NCBI RefSeq assembly: GCF_014384895.1
Contig: NZ_JACRSQ010000025.1
Span: forward strand, 1-46,149
Length of the DNA stretch: 46,149 nucleotides
DNA from: Bianquea renquensis
GTDB lineage: Bacteria; Bacillota; Clostridia; Lachnospirales; Bianqueaceae
Direction: 5' to 3'
In this document: positions 24,632 through 33,726 of the stretch, in pieces
How positions within the stretch are numbered: the first letter of the stretch is position 1
Layout of the letters: each line of letters begins with the position of its first letter
Notes under the pieces: model-generated
What the model saw: only the letters and a program-made list of their open reading frames with translations
Told to the model about the DNA's origin: nothing
Database searches by the model: none
Program-made: the position numbers and the translations under genes

Positions 24632-25717
24632 TCAGAAACTCTCGGGTACCAATGCCAACTTGTTGATTGACTCATGGGCACGGACAAGGGCATCATACAC
24701 TGCTAGAACATCCTCAGAGTCCCATGTTCTAAGGTCCTCTTCGGCAATGACCCCTTTGCTTTCCTTGATGATCCTTGCCAGCTGCTCTTCGTCAGCAACC
24801 GCTACAACGGCCTGTACCGCTGCATTATTTTGAGCCTTTTTCAAATTTAGAATAAGGCTATCAATGGAGCCTCTCGACTGAACCTCAAAGACGTAGATTG
24901 CCTTGCCCATATTGCCAATCTTTGCTTCCCACACGGCATCCACTACAGCCCCAGCGGTAATCCGCACTTCCGCGCGGCTTTCAAAGCCCAAAAGTTCACC
25001 GATTGCAACGAGTTTTTCTTTGATCTCCTCATGCAACGATTTTGACTCCTTCGTCGTTACCAGATTCTCCTTTGCAGGAGCCACTTGCGTTTTTTTGTCA
25101 CTGGGATTTTTTTCTGCCAAGGGGAGTACCTCATCCCACAGAAAATAGTCAACTGTGAGCAGATCGATGTTCTCTATACCAGCCTCCCTTAAAACAGCAG
25201 CAATTTTTTTGGCAACGGTACAAACTTCCACATATTTTTTACCTGTATATTGATAGTTGTATTTTGGCATTCCCGGAATGTCAAGATACGTAAAACACTG
25301 AATCGTCGTTCTATTTAGAATCACATATTCTTCGGGGTTTGCATAGGTTAGAAGTTCGCTGATTGTGGCAGGTCCAAGCCCTTTAACAGTTTTAAGAAAG
25401 GAATCCCAACGTTTTTCGACAGGGGCATTTCCATATAAAAGTTCAACTAATTGTTTTTTTAGATTGTCAAACCCATTGTCAGCAATGAGCTTATCTACCA
25501 CGTACTGCTTATTCCCCCAAATGATCATAGACCAGAGTTTGCTGATGTACTCGAGAAACTCCTCCTCTGTCATAGTAAGCAGTTTTTCCCTAGTAAATGC
25601 TTGATAGAATTCTTTTTGCGAGATGCGTTCGTCCCAGTTGTTTTTATAATAATCGGTCCTCATCTTTCTGTTTGTCATAAATTCCGATATGGCTGAATTT
25701 AGTCTCGCAGTATTCAT
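24632..25717 (-). CDS. Helix-hairpin-helix protein with a restriction-endonuclease-like C-terminus
   Basis: A 361-residue protein I cannot assign to a named family. Residues about 1-175 are helical and contain a helix-hairpin-helix-like motif, VKGLGPATISELL, as in DNA glycosylases. A charged linker follows. The C-terminal 120 residues resemble a PD-(D/E)XK fold: AGAVVDAVWEAKIGN, then YVFEVQSRGS, where Asp, Glu and Gln would stand for the D-E-K triad (Gln for Lys, as in some nucleases). A DNA-repair or anti-phage nuclease role is an inference. ATG 25717 is 9 nt after AAGGAGGT; ATG 25723 is an alternative only 3 nt after it. It is monocistronic, with a likely -10 (TATACT) about 60 bp upstream. 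Confidence 0.6.
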   Translation of the reverse strand: MNTARLNSAISEFMTNRKMRTDYYKNNWDERISQKEFYQAFTREKLLTMTEEEFLEYISKLWSMIIWGNKQYVVDKLIADNGFDNLKKQLVELLYGNAPVEKRWDSFLKTVKGLGPATISELLTYANPEEYVILNRTTIQCFTYLDIPGMPKYNYQYTGKKYVEVCTVAKKIAAVLREAGIENIDLLTVDYFLWDEVLPLAEKNPSDKKTQVAPAKENLVTTKESKSLHEEIKEKLVAIGELLGFESRAEVRITAGAVVDAVWEAKIGNMGKAIYVFEVQSRGSIDSLILNLKKAQNNAAVQAVVAVADEEQLARIIKESKGVIAEEDLRTWDSEDVLAVYDALVRAHESINKLALVPESF

Positions 25718-26148
25718 AGGCATGTACCTCCTTGTTATGATGGGGATATGACTCCGATGCATTCCCGACCCTCACCAAGTATAATTTACCACACCGGTTC
25801 TCGAAAATCAATGACGTATGGGGATTTTTGGAGAAAAAGGATACCACCGGTATATCGGAGCGCTGTACATATCCTCACTTCGTCTTGTATTGATGGTATC
25901 CGATACAAGCCAGTCGTTGTCCATACAAATCCAATAAAATTCTTTACACCTCCTCCGCGCTCTCTCGCCGCCAATGTTCAATTGCGCGCATTAATCGTGA
26001 AAATACCCATAAGAACTGCCATGAAGGCTATTTTTTTCAGAATTATTGGCCCATTTTAGTGATTGATAGTAACATATCCCAATAAAAACAACAATAAAAA
26101 TTTCCAATAAAAAGCGGCCGATTTTTCTATTTTACGAATTTCTTGACC
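25718..26148. other. Gene-free intergenic region between divergent genes
   Basis: No convincing gene is present on either strand. Short open frames lack ribosome sites and familiar motifs. The right part (26040-26148) is AT-rich and leads into the promoter of the oxidoreductase operon. Confidence 0.5.
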
Positions 26149-26177
26149 TTGAGAGGCAAAATTCCCCATGCTATAAT
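26149..26177 (+). promoter_or_regulatory. Promoter of the oxidoreductase-epimerase-PmoA operon
   Basis: TTGAGA (26149-26154), 17-bp spacer, TATAAT (26172-26177). Confidence 0.75.
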
Positions 26178-26208
26178 GAAAGAAATTATTCGAAAAGGGG
26201 AATGTATT

Positions 26209-27246
26209 TTGGAACGGAAAATCGGTTATGCAGTCGTAGGACTTGGCATCGGGAGAAGCCATGCCGACGCTGCCGCAAACTCAAAGCATGGAAAGCTGGT
26301 TGCGGTTTGTGATCTACTGCAAGATCGGCTACAGGCGGCGGTTGAAAAACACCCCGGTATCCTTACATATGAAAGTTTTGACGAGATGCTCAAAAATCCA
26401 GATATTGAAATTGTCAGCATCGCTCTGCCCAGCGCCATGCACGCGGACTTTGCTGTTCGGGCTATGGAAGCGGGCAAGCATGTTTTAGTAGAAAAACCGC
26501 TTGACATCACGCCGGAGGCGGCTCAGAAGATCGAGGATGCCCGCATCCGCACTGGCAAAAAGGTTGGGGTCGTCCACCAGAACCGCAACAATGTCTGTAT
26601 GAAACCCATGAAGGACGCCATTGACAGCGGCCGGATTGGAAAGTTGATTATCGGCACCTTTGAGGTCAAATGGTATCGCAACCAAGAATATTATGACAAC
26701 GGCGGCTGGCGCGGCACATGGGAGATGGACGGCGGCGGATCCCTCATGAATCAAGCAGTCCACACGGTTGACCTGATGCAGTGGCTCATGGGCGACGTGG
26801 AGAGCGTTACCTCTGTTATGGGAATTTACAATCACACGATTGAGACTGAGGATATGACCACCTCCATCATTCGCTTTAAAAACGGGGCGGTTGCAACCTT
26901 TGTCAGTACTACCTGCGCATATCCCGGTGTCGGCACTCACTTAAAAGTATATGGCTCCAAAGGAAGTATGGAGGCAAATACGGGGAATCTTACCTTATGG
27001 AAGTTTATGGACGCCCCTGAGAACGAGGAGGCCGAGATGCTACAGAAATATAACCAGGATTCCGGTGCTGCCGCCAGTGATCCAACCCTTGTCCTTGGTC
27101 ATCCCTCCATGATAGAAGATATGATCGACGCGGTTTACTATGACCGCGACCCGCAGATCGTTCCCAGCGAGGGAATCAAGGCGGTCAAGATTGTCTGTGC
27201 AATTTATGAATCTGCGCGCACAGGAAAGACCATCAAGATCGACTAG
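26209..27246 (+). CDS. Gfo/Idh/MocA-family sugar oxidoreductase
   Basis: A 345-residue NAD(P)-dependent dehydrogenase. The N-terminal Rossmann fold starts GYAVVGLGIGRSHADA, VLVEKPLD holds the family EKP motif with the catalytic-site Lys, and GGGSLMNQAVHTVDLMQWL is the helix with the conserved His. The substrate is most likely a sugar, polyol or inositol. An ATG further upstream overlaps the -10 box and cannot be used; TTG 26209, 8 nt after AAGGGG, is the start. It is first in a three-gene operon with an isomerase-like protein and a PmoA-like protein. Confidence 0.87.
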   Translation: MERKIGYAVVGLGIGRSHADAAANSKHGKLVAVCDLLQDRLQAAVEKHPGILTYESFDEMLKNPDIEIVSIALPSAMHADFAVRAMEAGKHVLVEKPLDITPEAAQKIEDARIRTGKKVGVVHQNRNNVCMKPMKDAIDSGRIGKLIIGTFEVKWYRNQEYYDNGGWRGTWEMDGGGSLMNQAVHTVDLMQWLMGDVESVTSVMGIYNHTIETEDMTTSIIRFKNGAVATFVSTTCAYPGVGTHLKVYGSKGSMEANTGNLTLWKFMDAPENEEAEMLQKYNQDSGAAASDPTLVLGHPSMIEDMIDAVYYDRDPQIVPSEGIKAVKIVCAIYESARTGKTIKID

Positions 27247-27258
27247 GGAGGGGAAGAT

Positions 27259-28086
27259 ATGGTGCGATTGGGATGTTGTCTTCCTGGCGGCTCCTTTATG
27301 CCGCAGGGCGAGGAACAGATTCCAGCCTCAACGGAGAGTGTCCTGCTGGAAGGCACACAAATCATCGCAGAGGCAGGTTACAGCTATTCAGAAATCTGCG
27401 CCGGTCTTCTCTGTGAGCTTTCTGAGGAAGAGGTCGCCCGTCTAGCGCAGGCCCACGGGGCTGGGAAACTTCCCCTGGAGGTTTGCAATAGTTTTATCCC
27501 CGGTGATCTCCCGATTCTCGAACCCGGAAAACAGGAGGCCCTTCGGCGCTATACCGAAACCGTCATAGCCCGTGCCTCCCGTCTCGGAATTGACACCATC
27601 GTCTTCGGAAGCGGCAAGGCCCGAAGAATTCCAGAGGGAATGAGCCGGGAGGAAGGTATCGCTGGAATCCATAATTTCTTGCGGATGTGCAATGCCTTTG
27701 GGGAACAGTATGACGTTACCATTGCCATCGAACCGCTTAACAGGAGAGAATGCAACGTTCTCAACACAGTTGCCGAGGGCGCGGAGATGGTTCATGCACT
27801 CCAGCTTTCGAAAGTTCGCTTGCTAGCTGACGCATTTCACATGTACTGCGAAGCGGAAGATTTCTCTGTCTTGCAGAGAGAGCGAGAGATTCTAGTCCAT
27901 ATCCACGTTGCCGAGCCGCCGGATCGAGTCTATCCCGGGCGGGACGGCGGCGAATATCTGATGGGATTCGCACAGGCACTCCAGTCGTCCGGCTATTGTG
28001 GTCGAGTCAGCGTAGAGTGCGGCTTTACAGATTTTAATAGCGAAATCATGTCCGCTCGGGCATTTCTTGAGGAGGCTTTTTCATGA
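27259..28086 (+). CDS. Sugar phosphate isomerase/epimerase-like TIM barrel (AP-endonuclease 2 family)
   Basis: A 275-residue xylose-isomerase-like TIM barrel. IAIEPLNRRECN supplies a metal-binding Glu, LLADAFHMYCE an Asp and His, HIHVAEPPDRVYPG a His, and VSVECGF the last Glu: the usual metal site of keto-sugar epimerases. Ribosome site GGGAGGGGAAG precedes the ATG. The stop codon overlaps the next ATG (ATGA). With a dehydrogenase on one side, epimerization of an oxidized (keto) sugar is likely, as in the E. coli ycj pathway (inference). Confidence 0.82.
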   Translation: MVRLGCCLPGGSFMPQGEEQIPASTESVLLEGTQIIAEAGYSYSEICAGLLCELSEEEVARLAQAHGAGKLPLEVCNSFIPGDLPILEPGKQEALRRYTETVIARASRLGIDTIVFGSGKARRIPEGMSREEGIAGIHNFLRMCNAFGEQYDVTIAIEPLNRRECNVLNTVAEGAEMVHALQLSKVRLLADAFHMYCEAEDFSVLQREREILVHIHVAEPPDRVYPGRDGGEYLMGFAQALQSSGYCGRVSVECGFTDFNSEIMSARAFLEEAFS

Positions 28087-29123
28087 CAATCAGCATTACA
28101 GGACGCCGGGCTGTCACAGGTGAGCCGGTATGGATCAAGACAGACGGAATACCGGTGAATTGCTGCTCCGCTGTTACGGAGGATGGGATTATATATCCCG
28201 CCCAGCCAAAGGAGGATGGCGTCCTCGTGGTTGCCGACTTAGATTGCGATAAGGCAGTTGCGGCACAACTATCCGATAAACCCGCGGCAGGCGGCGTTGA
28301 AGTTAGACCCGCGGAGGATCAGAAAGCACTGGATATTTTCATAGGCGGCAAGCTGTTTACCTCATATGTGTTTGATCGCAGCTTACTTAAGCCCTATCTG
28401 GGGCCTGTCTACACTGCTGCGGGTACCTCCTATACCCGATTGGATCTGGAGACTACGGAACACCCGCACCAGCGCTCTGTTTTTATCGCTGTGGGCGATG
28501 TCAATGGCATTGATTTTTGGAATGAAGATCGAGAGACCGTCGGTGAGCAGCGCCATCAGGGCTTTGACCAGATCACGAGCGGCCCCGCCTGGGGTGGATT
28601 CACCGCCAAAAATATCTGGTATGACCACAAAAAAGGCAATGCGCTCCTGGATGAAAAGCGCACCTTTACCTTTTACAATCAACCTGACCGTTGCCGCTAT
28701 GTCGATGTCGAGACTACTTTTACTGCTTCCTACTGCGATGTTCAGTTTGGCAATACCAAGGAGGCTGGTCCGCTCGGCATCCGCATCAACGAAGAGATGC
28801 GCGCGGACCGCAGCGGAAGCTTTATCAACGCATATGGTGCGCGCAACGAAGCGGAGTGTTGGGGACGTCCTGCCCCTTGGTGTGATTACACCGGCATGGT
28901 GGGGGGACAACAATACGGCATCGCCGTCTTTGATCACGAGGATAATGAACGCTATCCCACCACTTGGCATATCCGCGATTATGGACTGTTTGCCGCCAAT
29001 AATCTGTACTTCAAAGGTGGACTGAAGATCCCTCGTCATTACTCGTTAACGTATAAATTCCGAATTTGCTTTCACGAAAACACACTGGATACGGCTGACC
29101 GTTTTCTTGTCTATGCGAGATAG
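28083..29123 (+). CDS. PmoA-like (DUF6807) family protein
   Basis: A 346-residue protein matching the PmoA-like family often found in sugar-degradation clusters. Characteristic blocks are LKPYLGPVYTAAGTSYTR, EHPHQRSVFIAVGDVNGIDFW, GPLGIRINEEM, WCDYTGM, and the C-terminal YPTTWHIRDYGLFAANN. The family has no firmly known reaction; the name comes from a distant similarity and does not imply methane oxidation. No signal peptide, so cytoplasmic. It is translationally coupled to the preceding isomerase-like gene. Confidence 0.8.
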   Translation: MTISITGRRAVTGEPVWIKTDGIPVNCCSAVTEDGIIYPAQPKEDGVLVVADLDCDKAVAAQLSDKPAAGGVEVRPAEDQKALDIFIGGKLFTSYVFDRSLLKPYLGPVYTAAGTSYTRLDLETTEHPHQRSVFIAVGDVNGIDFWNEDRETVGEQRHQGFDQITSGPAWGGFTAKNIWYDHKKGNALLDEKRTFTFYNQPDRCRYVDVETTFTASYCDVQFGNTKEAGPLGIRINEEMRADRSGSFINAYGARNEAECWGRPAPWCDYTGMVGGQQYGIAVFDHEDNERYPTTWHIRDYGLFAANNLYFKGGLKIPRHYSLTYKFRICFHENTLDTADRFLVYAR

Positions 29124-29187
29124 CGCCTAAAATTTGTTCTGCTCTCCTGGATAAACTTTCTATATTATTTTCCACTGTTTGGCAAAT

Positions 29188-29213
29188 TTCATAAAGTATA
29201 GCACTATACGAAA
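29188..29213 (+). repeat. Left copy of a 26-bp inverted repeat
   Basis: Matches the reverse complement of 29558-29583 at 24 of 26 positions. Its centre is a perfect dyad, GTATAG-CA-CTATAC (29196-29209), lying within the promoter at 29195-29224. It may be an operator or a recombination site. Confidence 0.7.
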
Positions 29214-29224
29214 GGCTTTGTCAA
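29195..29224 (-). promoter_or_regulatory. Strong leftward promoter with no gene ahead of it
   Basis: Minus-strand TTGACA (29219-29224), 18-bp spacer, TATACT (29195-29200). It fires toward the 3' end of the convergent PmoA-like gene. The dyad GTATAG-TG-CTATAC occupies the spacer and -10. Confidence 0.65.
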
Positions 29225-29524
29225 GAAGAAATATGTGGAATTAGCACAATTATAATCAAATTTGTTCTAAAATATTAGACAATTTACTTATTTTAAATTT
29301 TTTTAATCGGCAAAATTACAATTTCGGTCGCCGCAGTTTCTGTTCTAAATCTTGCGTAAATGTCAAATTCAGAAGTCGTGGTACACTTTATCGCTCTTAT
29401 ACTGGTCAAATACTTGGTCATTTTGAGATATCAACCGATTCGTTTGATGCAGGAAACCTACAGTCCATCTATACTCCTATGTGCCACTAATTCTGGTCAA
29501 AATCATATCGCATATATTCCGTTA
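29225..29524. other. AT-rich gene-free segment between the 26-bp repeats
   Basis: No gene seen. It is clearly richer in A and T than the flanking operons. The core CTGGTCAAA recurs at about 29401 and 29493. Confidence 0.4.
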
Positions 29525-29562
29525 AGTCCCCTGATCACCACAAAAAAGGGGGGCTTTTTTCG
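29525..29562 (+). terminator. Terminator upstream of the transporter operon
   Basis: AAGTCCCC pairs with GGGGGGCTT (one G-U) across a loop of about 14 nt and is followed by TTTTTT. It would stop read-through from the PmoA operon. Confidence 0.6.
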
Positions 29563-29583
29563 TATAGTGCTATATTTTACGAA
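29558..29583 (-). repeat. Right copy of the 26-bp inverted repeat
   Basis: Inverted partner of 29188-29213 with two mismatches. It contains GTATAG-TG-CTATAT. A TATATT that could act as a -10 lies here, but no -35 match is present in the present orientation. Confidence 0.7.
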
Positions 29584-29699
29584 GGATCATTACAATATGT
29601 AATTTTTATAGACTGTAACATAGGCAACACACATTGCAGCTGCATGTCATGATCCTGCTTGCAGTTTCTATACTCTCGTAAAAATAGGAGGAAACCATT

Positions 29700-30932
29700 T
29701 TGAAACGAATTGCAATCGTCGGTACAGGCGGAAGAGGCTATATGTCCTATGGTATGCCCATTTCTGAGCGTTTTCAAGACTGCGCCCAGCTGGTTGGTCT
29801 CTGTGATATCAACCCCAAACGGGTTGAATACGTCTCCCAGCATCTCGCCGGCAACCCACCCGCCTTTACCGATTTCGATACTATGCTGAATGTCACCAAC
29901 CCTGATACCATCATCATCACCACCGTGGACCGATTCCACAGCGAGTATGTCGTTCGCTCTCTGGACCGCGGCCTTGACGTCATATGCGAAAAGCCTCTTG
30001 CCATTCACCCCGATCAATGCCAGGCCATTTTGGACGCTGAGCGGCGCAATCACCGCAAGATCTCTGTCATCTTTAACATGCGCTACATGGCTCACATGGA
30101 GAAACTCAAGGAGGTCATGCTCTCCGGCGCCATTGGCAAGGTCATGAGCGTCGATTTCCAAGAGCTTCTCGATACCTCCCACGGCGCCAGTTACTTCCGC
30201 CGCTGGCACCGCTTGTTGGACAATTCCGGTGGCCTTCTCGTCCACAAAGCCACCCACCACTTCGACATTATCAACTGGCTCATTGAGCAGGATCCGGTTT
30301 CCGTCTATGCCATCGGTACTCGCGAATTTTACGGCAATGACCGACGCCAACACGGCCCCACTTGCCGCTCCTGCTCCCGCCGTTCCTCCTGCGAGTTTGA
30401 TCTCAAGGGCGAGGAGAACGCCACCATCCGCGAACTCTATTTTGACTGTGAGGATGCCGATGGCTATCTCCGCGACCGCTGTCCCTTCGACAGCTCCATT
30501 ACCATGTACGACAATACCTCCCTCAGCGTCCAGTATTCTGGCGGCGCTCTCCTGAGCTATTCCTTGATCGCTCACAGCCCCTATGAGGGCTTTCGACTCT
30601 CCATCAGCGGCTCCAATGGCCGTTTGGAGACGTGGGAACACAGCTCTGGACCCGAATCCGGCGATTCTCTTTTCCACATCAAAATTTACAATCGCCAAGG
30701 GGATCTCATTACATACGATACTCCTCCCCGCCAAGGCAACCACGGCGGCGCCGACGACCGCATCCTCTCCGCTTTGATGCGGGGGGTGGAGCCCACCTCT
30801 CTCCATCAACACGCAGGTTCACGGGAGGGCGTCATGTCTGTTCTCATCGGAATTGGCGCCAACGAGAGTATCAAAACGGGTACCCCCATTCGGATCCAAG
30901 ATATGATCGATGTAGATACCCTCTCTTACTAG
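29700..30932 (+). CDS. Gfo/Idh/MocA-family oxidoreductase with a cysteine cluster
   Basis: A 410-residue dehydrogenase. IAIVGTGGRGYMSYG is the Rossmann motif, VICEKPLAI the EKP motif, and GGLLVHKATHHFDIINWL the conserved catalytic-His helix. Midway, a Cys-rich insertion (CRSCSRRSSC, then DCEDADGYLRDRC) may bind metal; such an insertion is seen in a subgroup of the family. Start is TTG 29700, 8 nt after AGGAGG. It leads an operon with a sugar-binding lipoprotein and two permeases, which suggests that it oxidizes the imported sugar or its fragment. Confidence 0.85.
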   Translation: MKRIAIVGTGGRGYMSYGMPISERFQDCAQLVGLCDINPKRVEYVSQHLAGNPPAFTDFDTMLNVTNPDTIIITTVDRFHSEYVVRSLDRGLDVICEKPLAIHPDQCQAILDAERRNHRKISVIFNMRYMAHMEKLKEVMLSGAIGKVMSVDFQELLDTSHGASYFRRWHRLLDNSGGLLVHKATHHFDIINWLIEQDPVSVYAIGTREFYGNDRRQHGPTCRSCSRRSSCEFDLKGEENATIRELYFDCEDADGYLRDRCPFDSSITMYDNTSLSVQYSGGALLSYSLIAHSPYEGFRLSISGSNGRLETWEHSSGPESGDSLFHIKIYNRQGDLITYDTPPRQGNHGGADDRILSALMRGVEPTSLHQHAGSREGVMSVLIGIGANESIKTGTPIRIQDMIDVDTLSY

Positions 30933-30972
30933 AGGGATTCTATAAATAAAAAAATGATTGGAGGATATTTGA

Positions 30973-32667
30973 ATGAAAAAGCACTTTGCTAGACTGCTAG
31001 TCGTTTCCCTTCTGGCAGCCTCCTTCCTGCTTACGTCCTGCAAGAGCGGCGGCGGCGATAGCAGCTCAACTCCCTCAGGCAACAGCTCGGAAACATCCAC
31101 GGTTTCCAACAACAGCTCCGAGGCGGACTCTTCAACCCCCTCGGCCGATCAGCCCTATGATCTGCCCATTGTCACCGACGGCTCTGTCACCATCTCCATC
31201 TCGTCCCCGGACTGTAAGGTGAAGGGCTACTCCTACACCGACGGCCTCCCCGTGTGGACCAAGCTGGAAGAGGAAACCGGGATCAAGATTGACTGGCGGG
31301 TTACCCCCAGCAGCGACTATGATTCCGTCATCCAGACACAGTTGGCTGCCGGCGTCGACCTTGCCGACTTCATCGATGTTCCCGATGGATCTCCCATGAA
31401 GTACGTCAACGACGGCCTCATCGTCCCCATCACAGAGCAGTTGGAGAAGTACGGGTACTACACCAAACAGTACTTCGAAGCCAACCCCTACATGAGACCC
31501 TTTGTCACAGGGCCTGACGGGGAAGTCTACTTCTTCAGCAGCGATATCGCGGGTAGCTATCTCACCGACCCCGGTTGCTGGATGATCCGGGAAGACTGGC
31601 TGGAGAAGTTTGATCTCGACATGCCGGAGACCCTGGATGACTGGTACAACTGCTGGAAAACCTTCCTGGAGCAGGATGCCAACGGAAATGGCGAGCGGGA
31701 TGAAATCCCCTTCCTCACCGGTGATATTGTGAGTGCCCTTGGTGACACTTACGGTCTGAACACTGACATTGAGTCCAACGGCTGGATGGTCGATGAAAAT
31801 GGCAAAGTCCAGTACGGTTATGCTCAGCCGGAGCTGAAAGAGTTCCTCACTTGGGCTAACAAGATCTATTCCGAAGGCCTGATGAGTCAGGACTTCGCCA
31901 ACCGCGATGCGGACACCACCAACAAACAGCTCGGACAGGGTTTGGTTGGCAGTACCACGTCCCTTGTCAACTATATTGCGCAGTACAACAAACTTCTTGA
32001 AAGCTCCAACATCGACGGCAAATACGTAGCTGTCCCCACTCCTCCGAAAAAGGATGCCAACTCGGATCCCTCCATCGTACCTATTGGTGGCCCGACCGTT
32101 TTGACCTGGGGCTTCTCCAAGGACTGTGATGACCTGGATACGAAGTTCAAGTTTATCGACTACTGCTATGCCAGCCAGTCCGCTGTCTATGGCATGTGCT
32201 TTGGAATTGAAGGTCAGAGCTATGAGATCGGCTCCGATGGGCTTCCCGTTTACACCTCCTATGCCCTGGACAATCCTGACATGGGGATGGTCTCTGTCAT
32301 TCGTTCTTTGGGCGGTATGCCTTACTTCCCCTTCACCCGCGCTCTTAACGGCTACTGGTCCCACGGTGTTCTTCAGACCAACAAAGAGGATCCGGAGTTA
32401 ACGCAGGCCGCGGAAAACATGCAGCCCTATCTGACCCAGGCCTTCCCCCGCCGTATGCTCATGACCGAGGACGAGACCGCCACTTACGGACAGTATATGT
32501 CGGATATCGAGACTCGCGTGAAAGAGATGATGGTGAATTTCGTCATGGGCCGGGAAAGCTTGGACAAGTTTGATGACTACGTAGATGGCCTCTATTCAAT
32601 GGGCCTCGACAAGGTTCTCGAAGTTCGGCAGGCTCAGTATGACCGTTACCTGGAAGCCTTGAAGTAA
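30973..32667 (+). CDS. Extracellular solute-binding lipoprotein of a sugar ABC transporter
   Basis: A 564-residue lipoprotein with signal peptide and lipobox LLTSC (Cys23), then a Ser/Thr/Asn-rich linker and a large two-lobed binding domain. Length and features (EEETGIKIDWRV, VPITEQLEKYGYY, EDWLEKFDLDMPETLDDWYN) fit the LplA-type carbohydrate-binding proteins of Firmicutes. Ribosome site GGAGG precedes ATG 30973. It captures oligosaccharides outside the membrane for the two permeases that follow. No ATPase gene is present; a shared MsmX-type ATPase elsewhere is likely (inference). Confidence 0.88.
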   Translation: MKKHFARLLVVSLLAASFLLTSCKSGGGDSSSTPSGNSSETSTVSNNSSEADSSTPSADQPYDLPIVTDGSVTISISSPDCKVKGYSYTDGLPVWTKLEEETGIKIDWRVTPSSDYDSVIQTQLAAGVDLADFIDVPDGSPMKYVNDGLIVPITEQLEKYGYYTKQYFEANPYMRPFVTGPDGEVYFFSSDIAGSYLTDPGCWMIREDWLEKFDLDMPETLDDWYNCWKTFLEQDANGNGERDEIPFLTGDIVSALGDTYGLNTDIESNGWMVDENGKVQYGYAQPELKEFLTWANKIYSEGLMSQDFANRDADTTNKQLGQGLVGSTTSLVNYIAQYNKLLESSNIDGKYVAVPTPPKKDANSDPSIVPIGGPTVLTWGFSKDCDDLDTKFKFIDYCYASQSAVYGMCFGIEGQSYEIGSDGLPVYTSYALDNPDMGMVSVIRSLGGMPYFPFTRALNGYWSHGVLQTNKEDPELTQAAENMQPYLTQAFPRRMLMTEDETATYGQYMSDIETRVKEMMVNFVMGRESLDKFDDYVDGLYSMGLDKVLEVRQAQYDRYLEALK

Positions 32668-32683
32668 GGTTTCACCTCTCTTC

Positions 32684-32726
32684 GGCTGCTGCCTTGTTGT
32701 AGGCTAGAAAAGGCGGCAGCCTTTTT
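32684..32726 (+). terminator. Partial terminator between binding protein and permeases
   Basis: A 12-bp stem GGCTGCTGCCTT with AAGGCGGCAGCC (one G-U pair) followed by TTTTT. Such a site lets the binding protein be made in excess over the permeases. Confidence 0.8.
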
Positions 32727-32759
32727 CCTTATTTTGATATTTTCTGACGGAGGCGTATC

Positions 32760-33713
32760 ATGGCTAATTCGACTTCTGCAATTGCCCGGAAAAAAATGAG
32801 AACCACTCCGAAAAAGGCTCTCTTTTACATAAAGCGCGACCGTATGTTGTGGCTTCTCATCCTCCCCGGCCTTGCTTATTTTATCATCTTCAAGTACGTT
32901 CCCATGTTCGGCGTGCTCATGGCCTTTGAGGATTATCGCCCTTCCAAGGGAATCCTCGGCAGTCAGTGGGTCGGCCTCAGGTACTTTCTCGACTTCTTCC
33001 ACTCTGCCTATTTCTCCAGACTCGTCCGCAACACCATTCTCATCAGCGTCTATAGCCTGCTCTGGGGCTTTCCTGTCCCTATTATCTTTGCCCTCTTCTT
33101 AAACGAGCTCCGCGACGGCCCCTTCAAAAAGGTCGTCCAGACCGTCAGCTATCTCCCTCACTTTATCTCCGTCGTCGTTCTCGTCGGCATGGTCCAAAGC
33201 TTTCTCAATCCCTACGACGGCATTGTCAATGTCATCATCAAGTCTCTCGGCGGCACCCCCATCAATTTCCTCAGCGAGCCTTCCTGGTTCCGCACCATCT
33301 ATGTTGTCTCCGGCATTTGGCAGAACTTCGGCTACGATTCCATTATCTATCTCTCTGCCATCTCCGCTGTGGATCCTCAGCTCTATGAGGCCGCTCGCGT
33401 CGACGGCGCCAAGCGCCTTCAGATTATGTTCCACGTCACTCTCCCCGGTATCCTTCCCACTGTCATCATCATGCTCATCCTCCGCTTCGGCAGCATCATG
33501 AGCGTCGGCTTTGAGAAGGTCAACCTTCTCTACTCCCCCGCCACCTATGAGACCGCCGACGTCATTTCCACCTACGTCTACCGCCGCGGTGTCCTCGATG
33601 GTCAGTTCAGCTTTAGTACCGCTGTTGACTTCTTCAATTCTGTCATCAATCTCATCCTCATCTGTACTGTCAATAAGATTAGCCGCAAAGTTTCCGAAAC
33701 TTCACTCTGGTAA
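32760..33713 (+). CDS. Sugar ABC transporter permease, LplB type
   Basis: A 317-residue membrane protein with about six transmembrane helices. The EAA loop EAARVDGAKRLQIMFHVTLPGILP contacts the ATPase. The N-terminus RDRMLWLLILPGLAYFIIFKYVPMFG is typical of LplB/MalF-like permeases. GGAGG lies 6 nt before ATG 32760. It pairs with the LplC-type permease that follows to form the membrane channel. Confidence 0.9.
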   Translation: MANSTSAIARKKMRTTPKKALFYIKRDRMLWLLILPGLAYFIIFKYVPMFGVLMAFEDYRPSKGILGSQWVGLRYFLDFFHSAYFSRLVRNTILISVYSLLWGFPVPIIFALFLNELRDGPFKKVVQTVSYLPHFISVVVLVGMVQSFLNPYDGIVNVIIKSLGGTPINFLSEPSWFRTIYVVSGIWQNFGYDSIIYLSAISAVDPQLYEAARVDGAKRLQIMFHVTLPGILPTVIIMLILRFGSIMSVGFEKVNLLYSPATYETADVISTYVYRRGVLDGQFSFSTAVDFFNSVINLILICTVNKISRKVSETSLW

Positions 33714-33726
33714 GGAGGTGCTTTCC

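Noticed and set aside
29577..30812. Long open frame antisense to the oxidoreductase gene (411 codons)
   Set aside because: It mirrors the real gene, has no ribosome site or recognisable motif, and its repetitive valine/alanine-rich composition is what codon bias gives on the opposite strand. The same holds for 31132-32364 minus.
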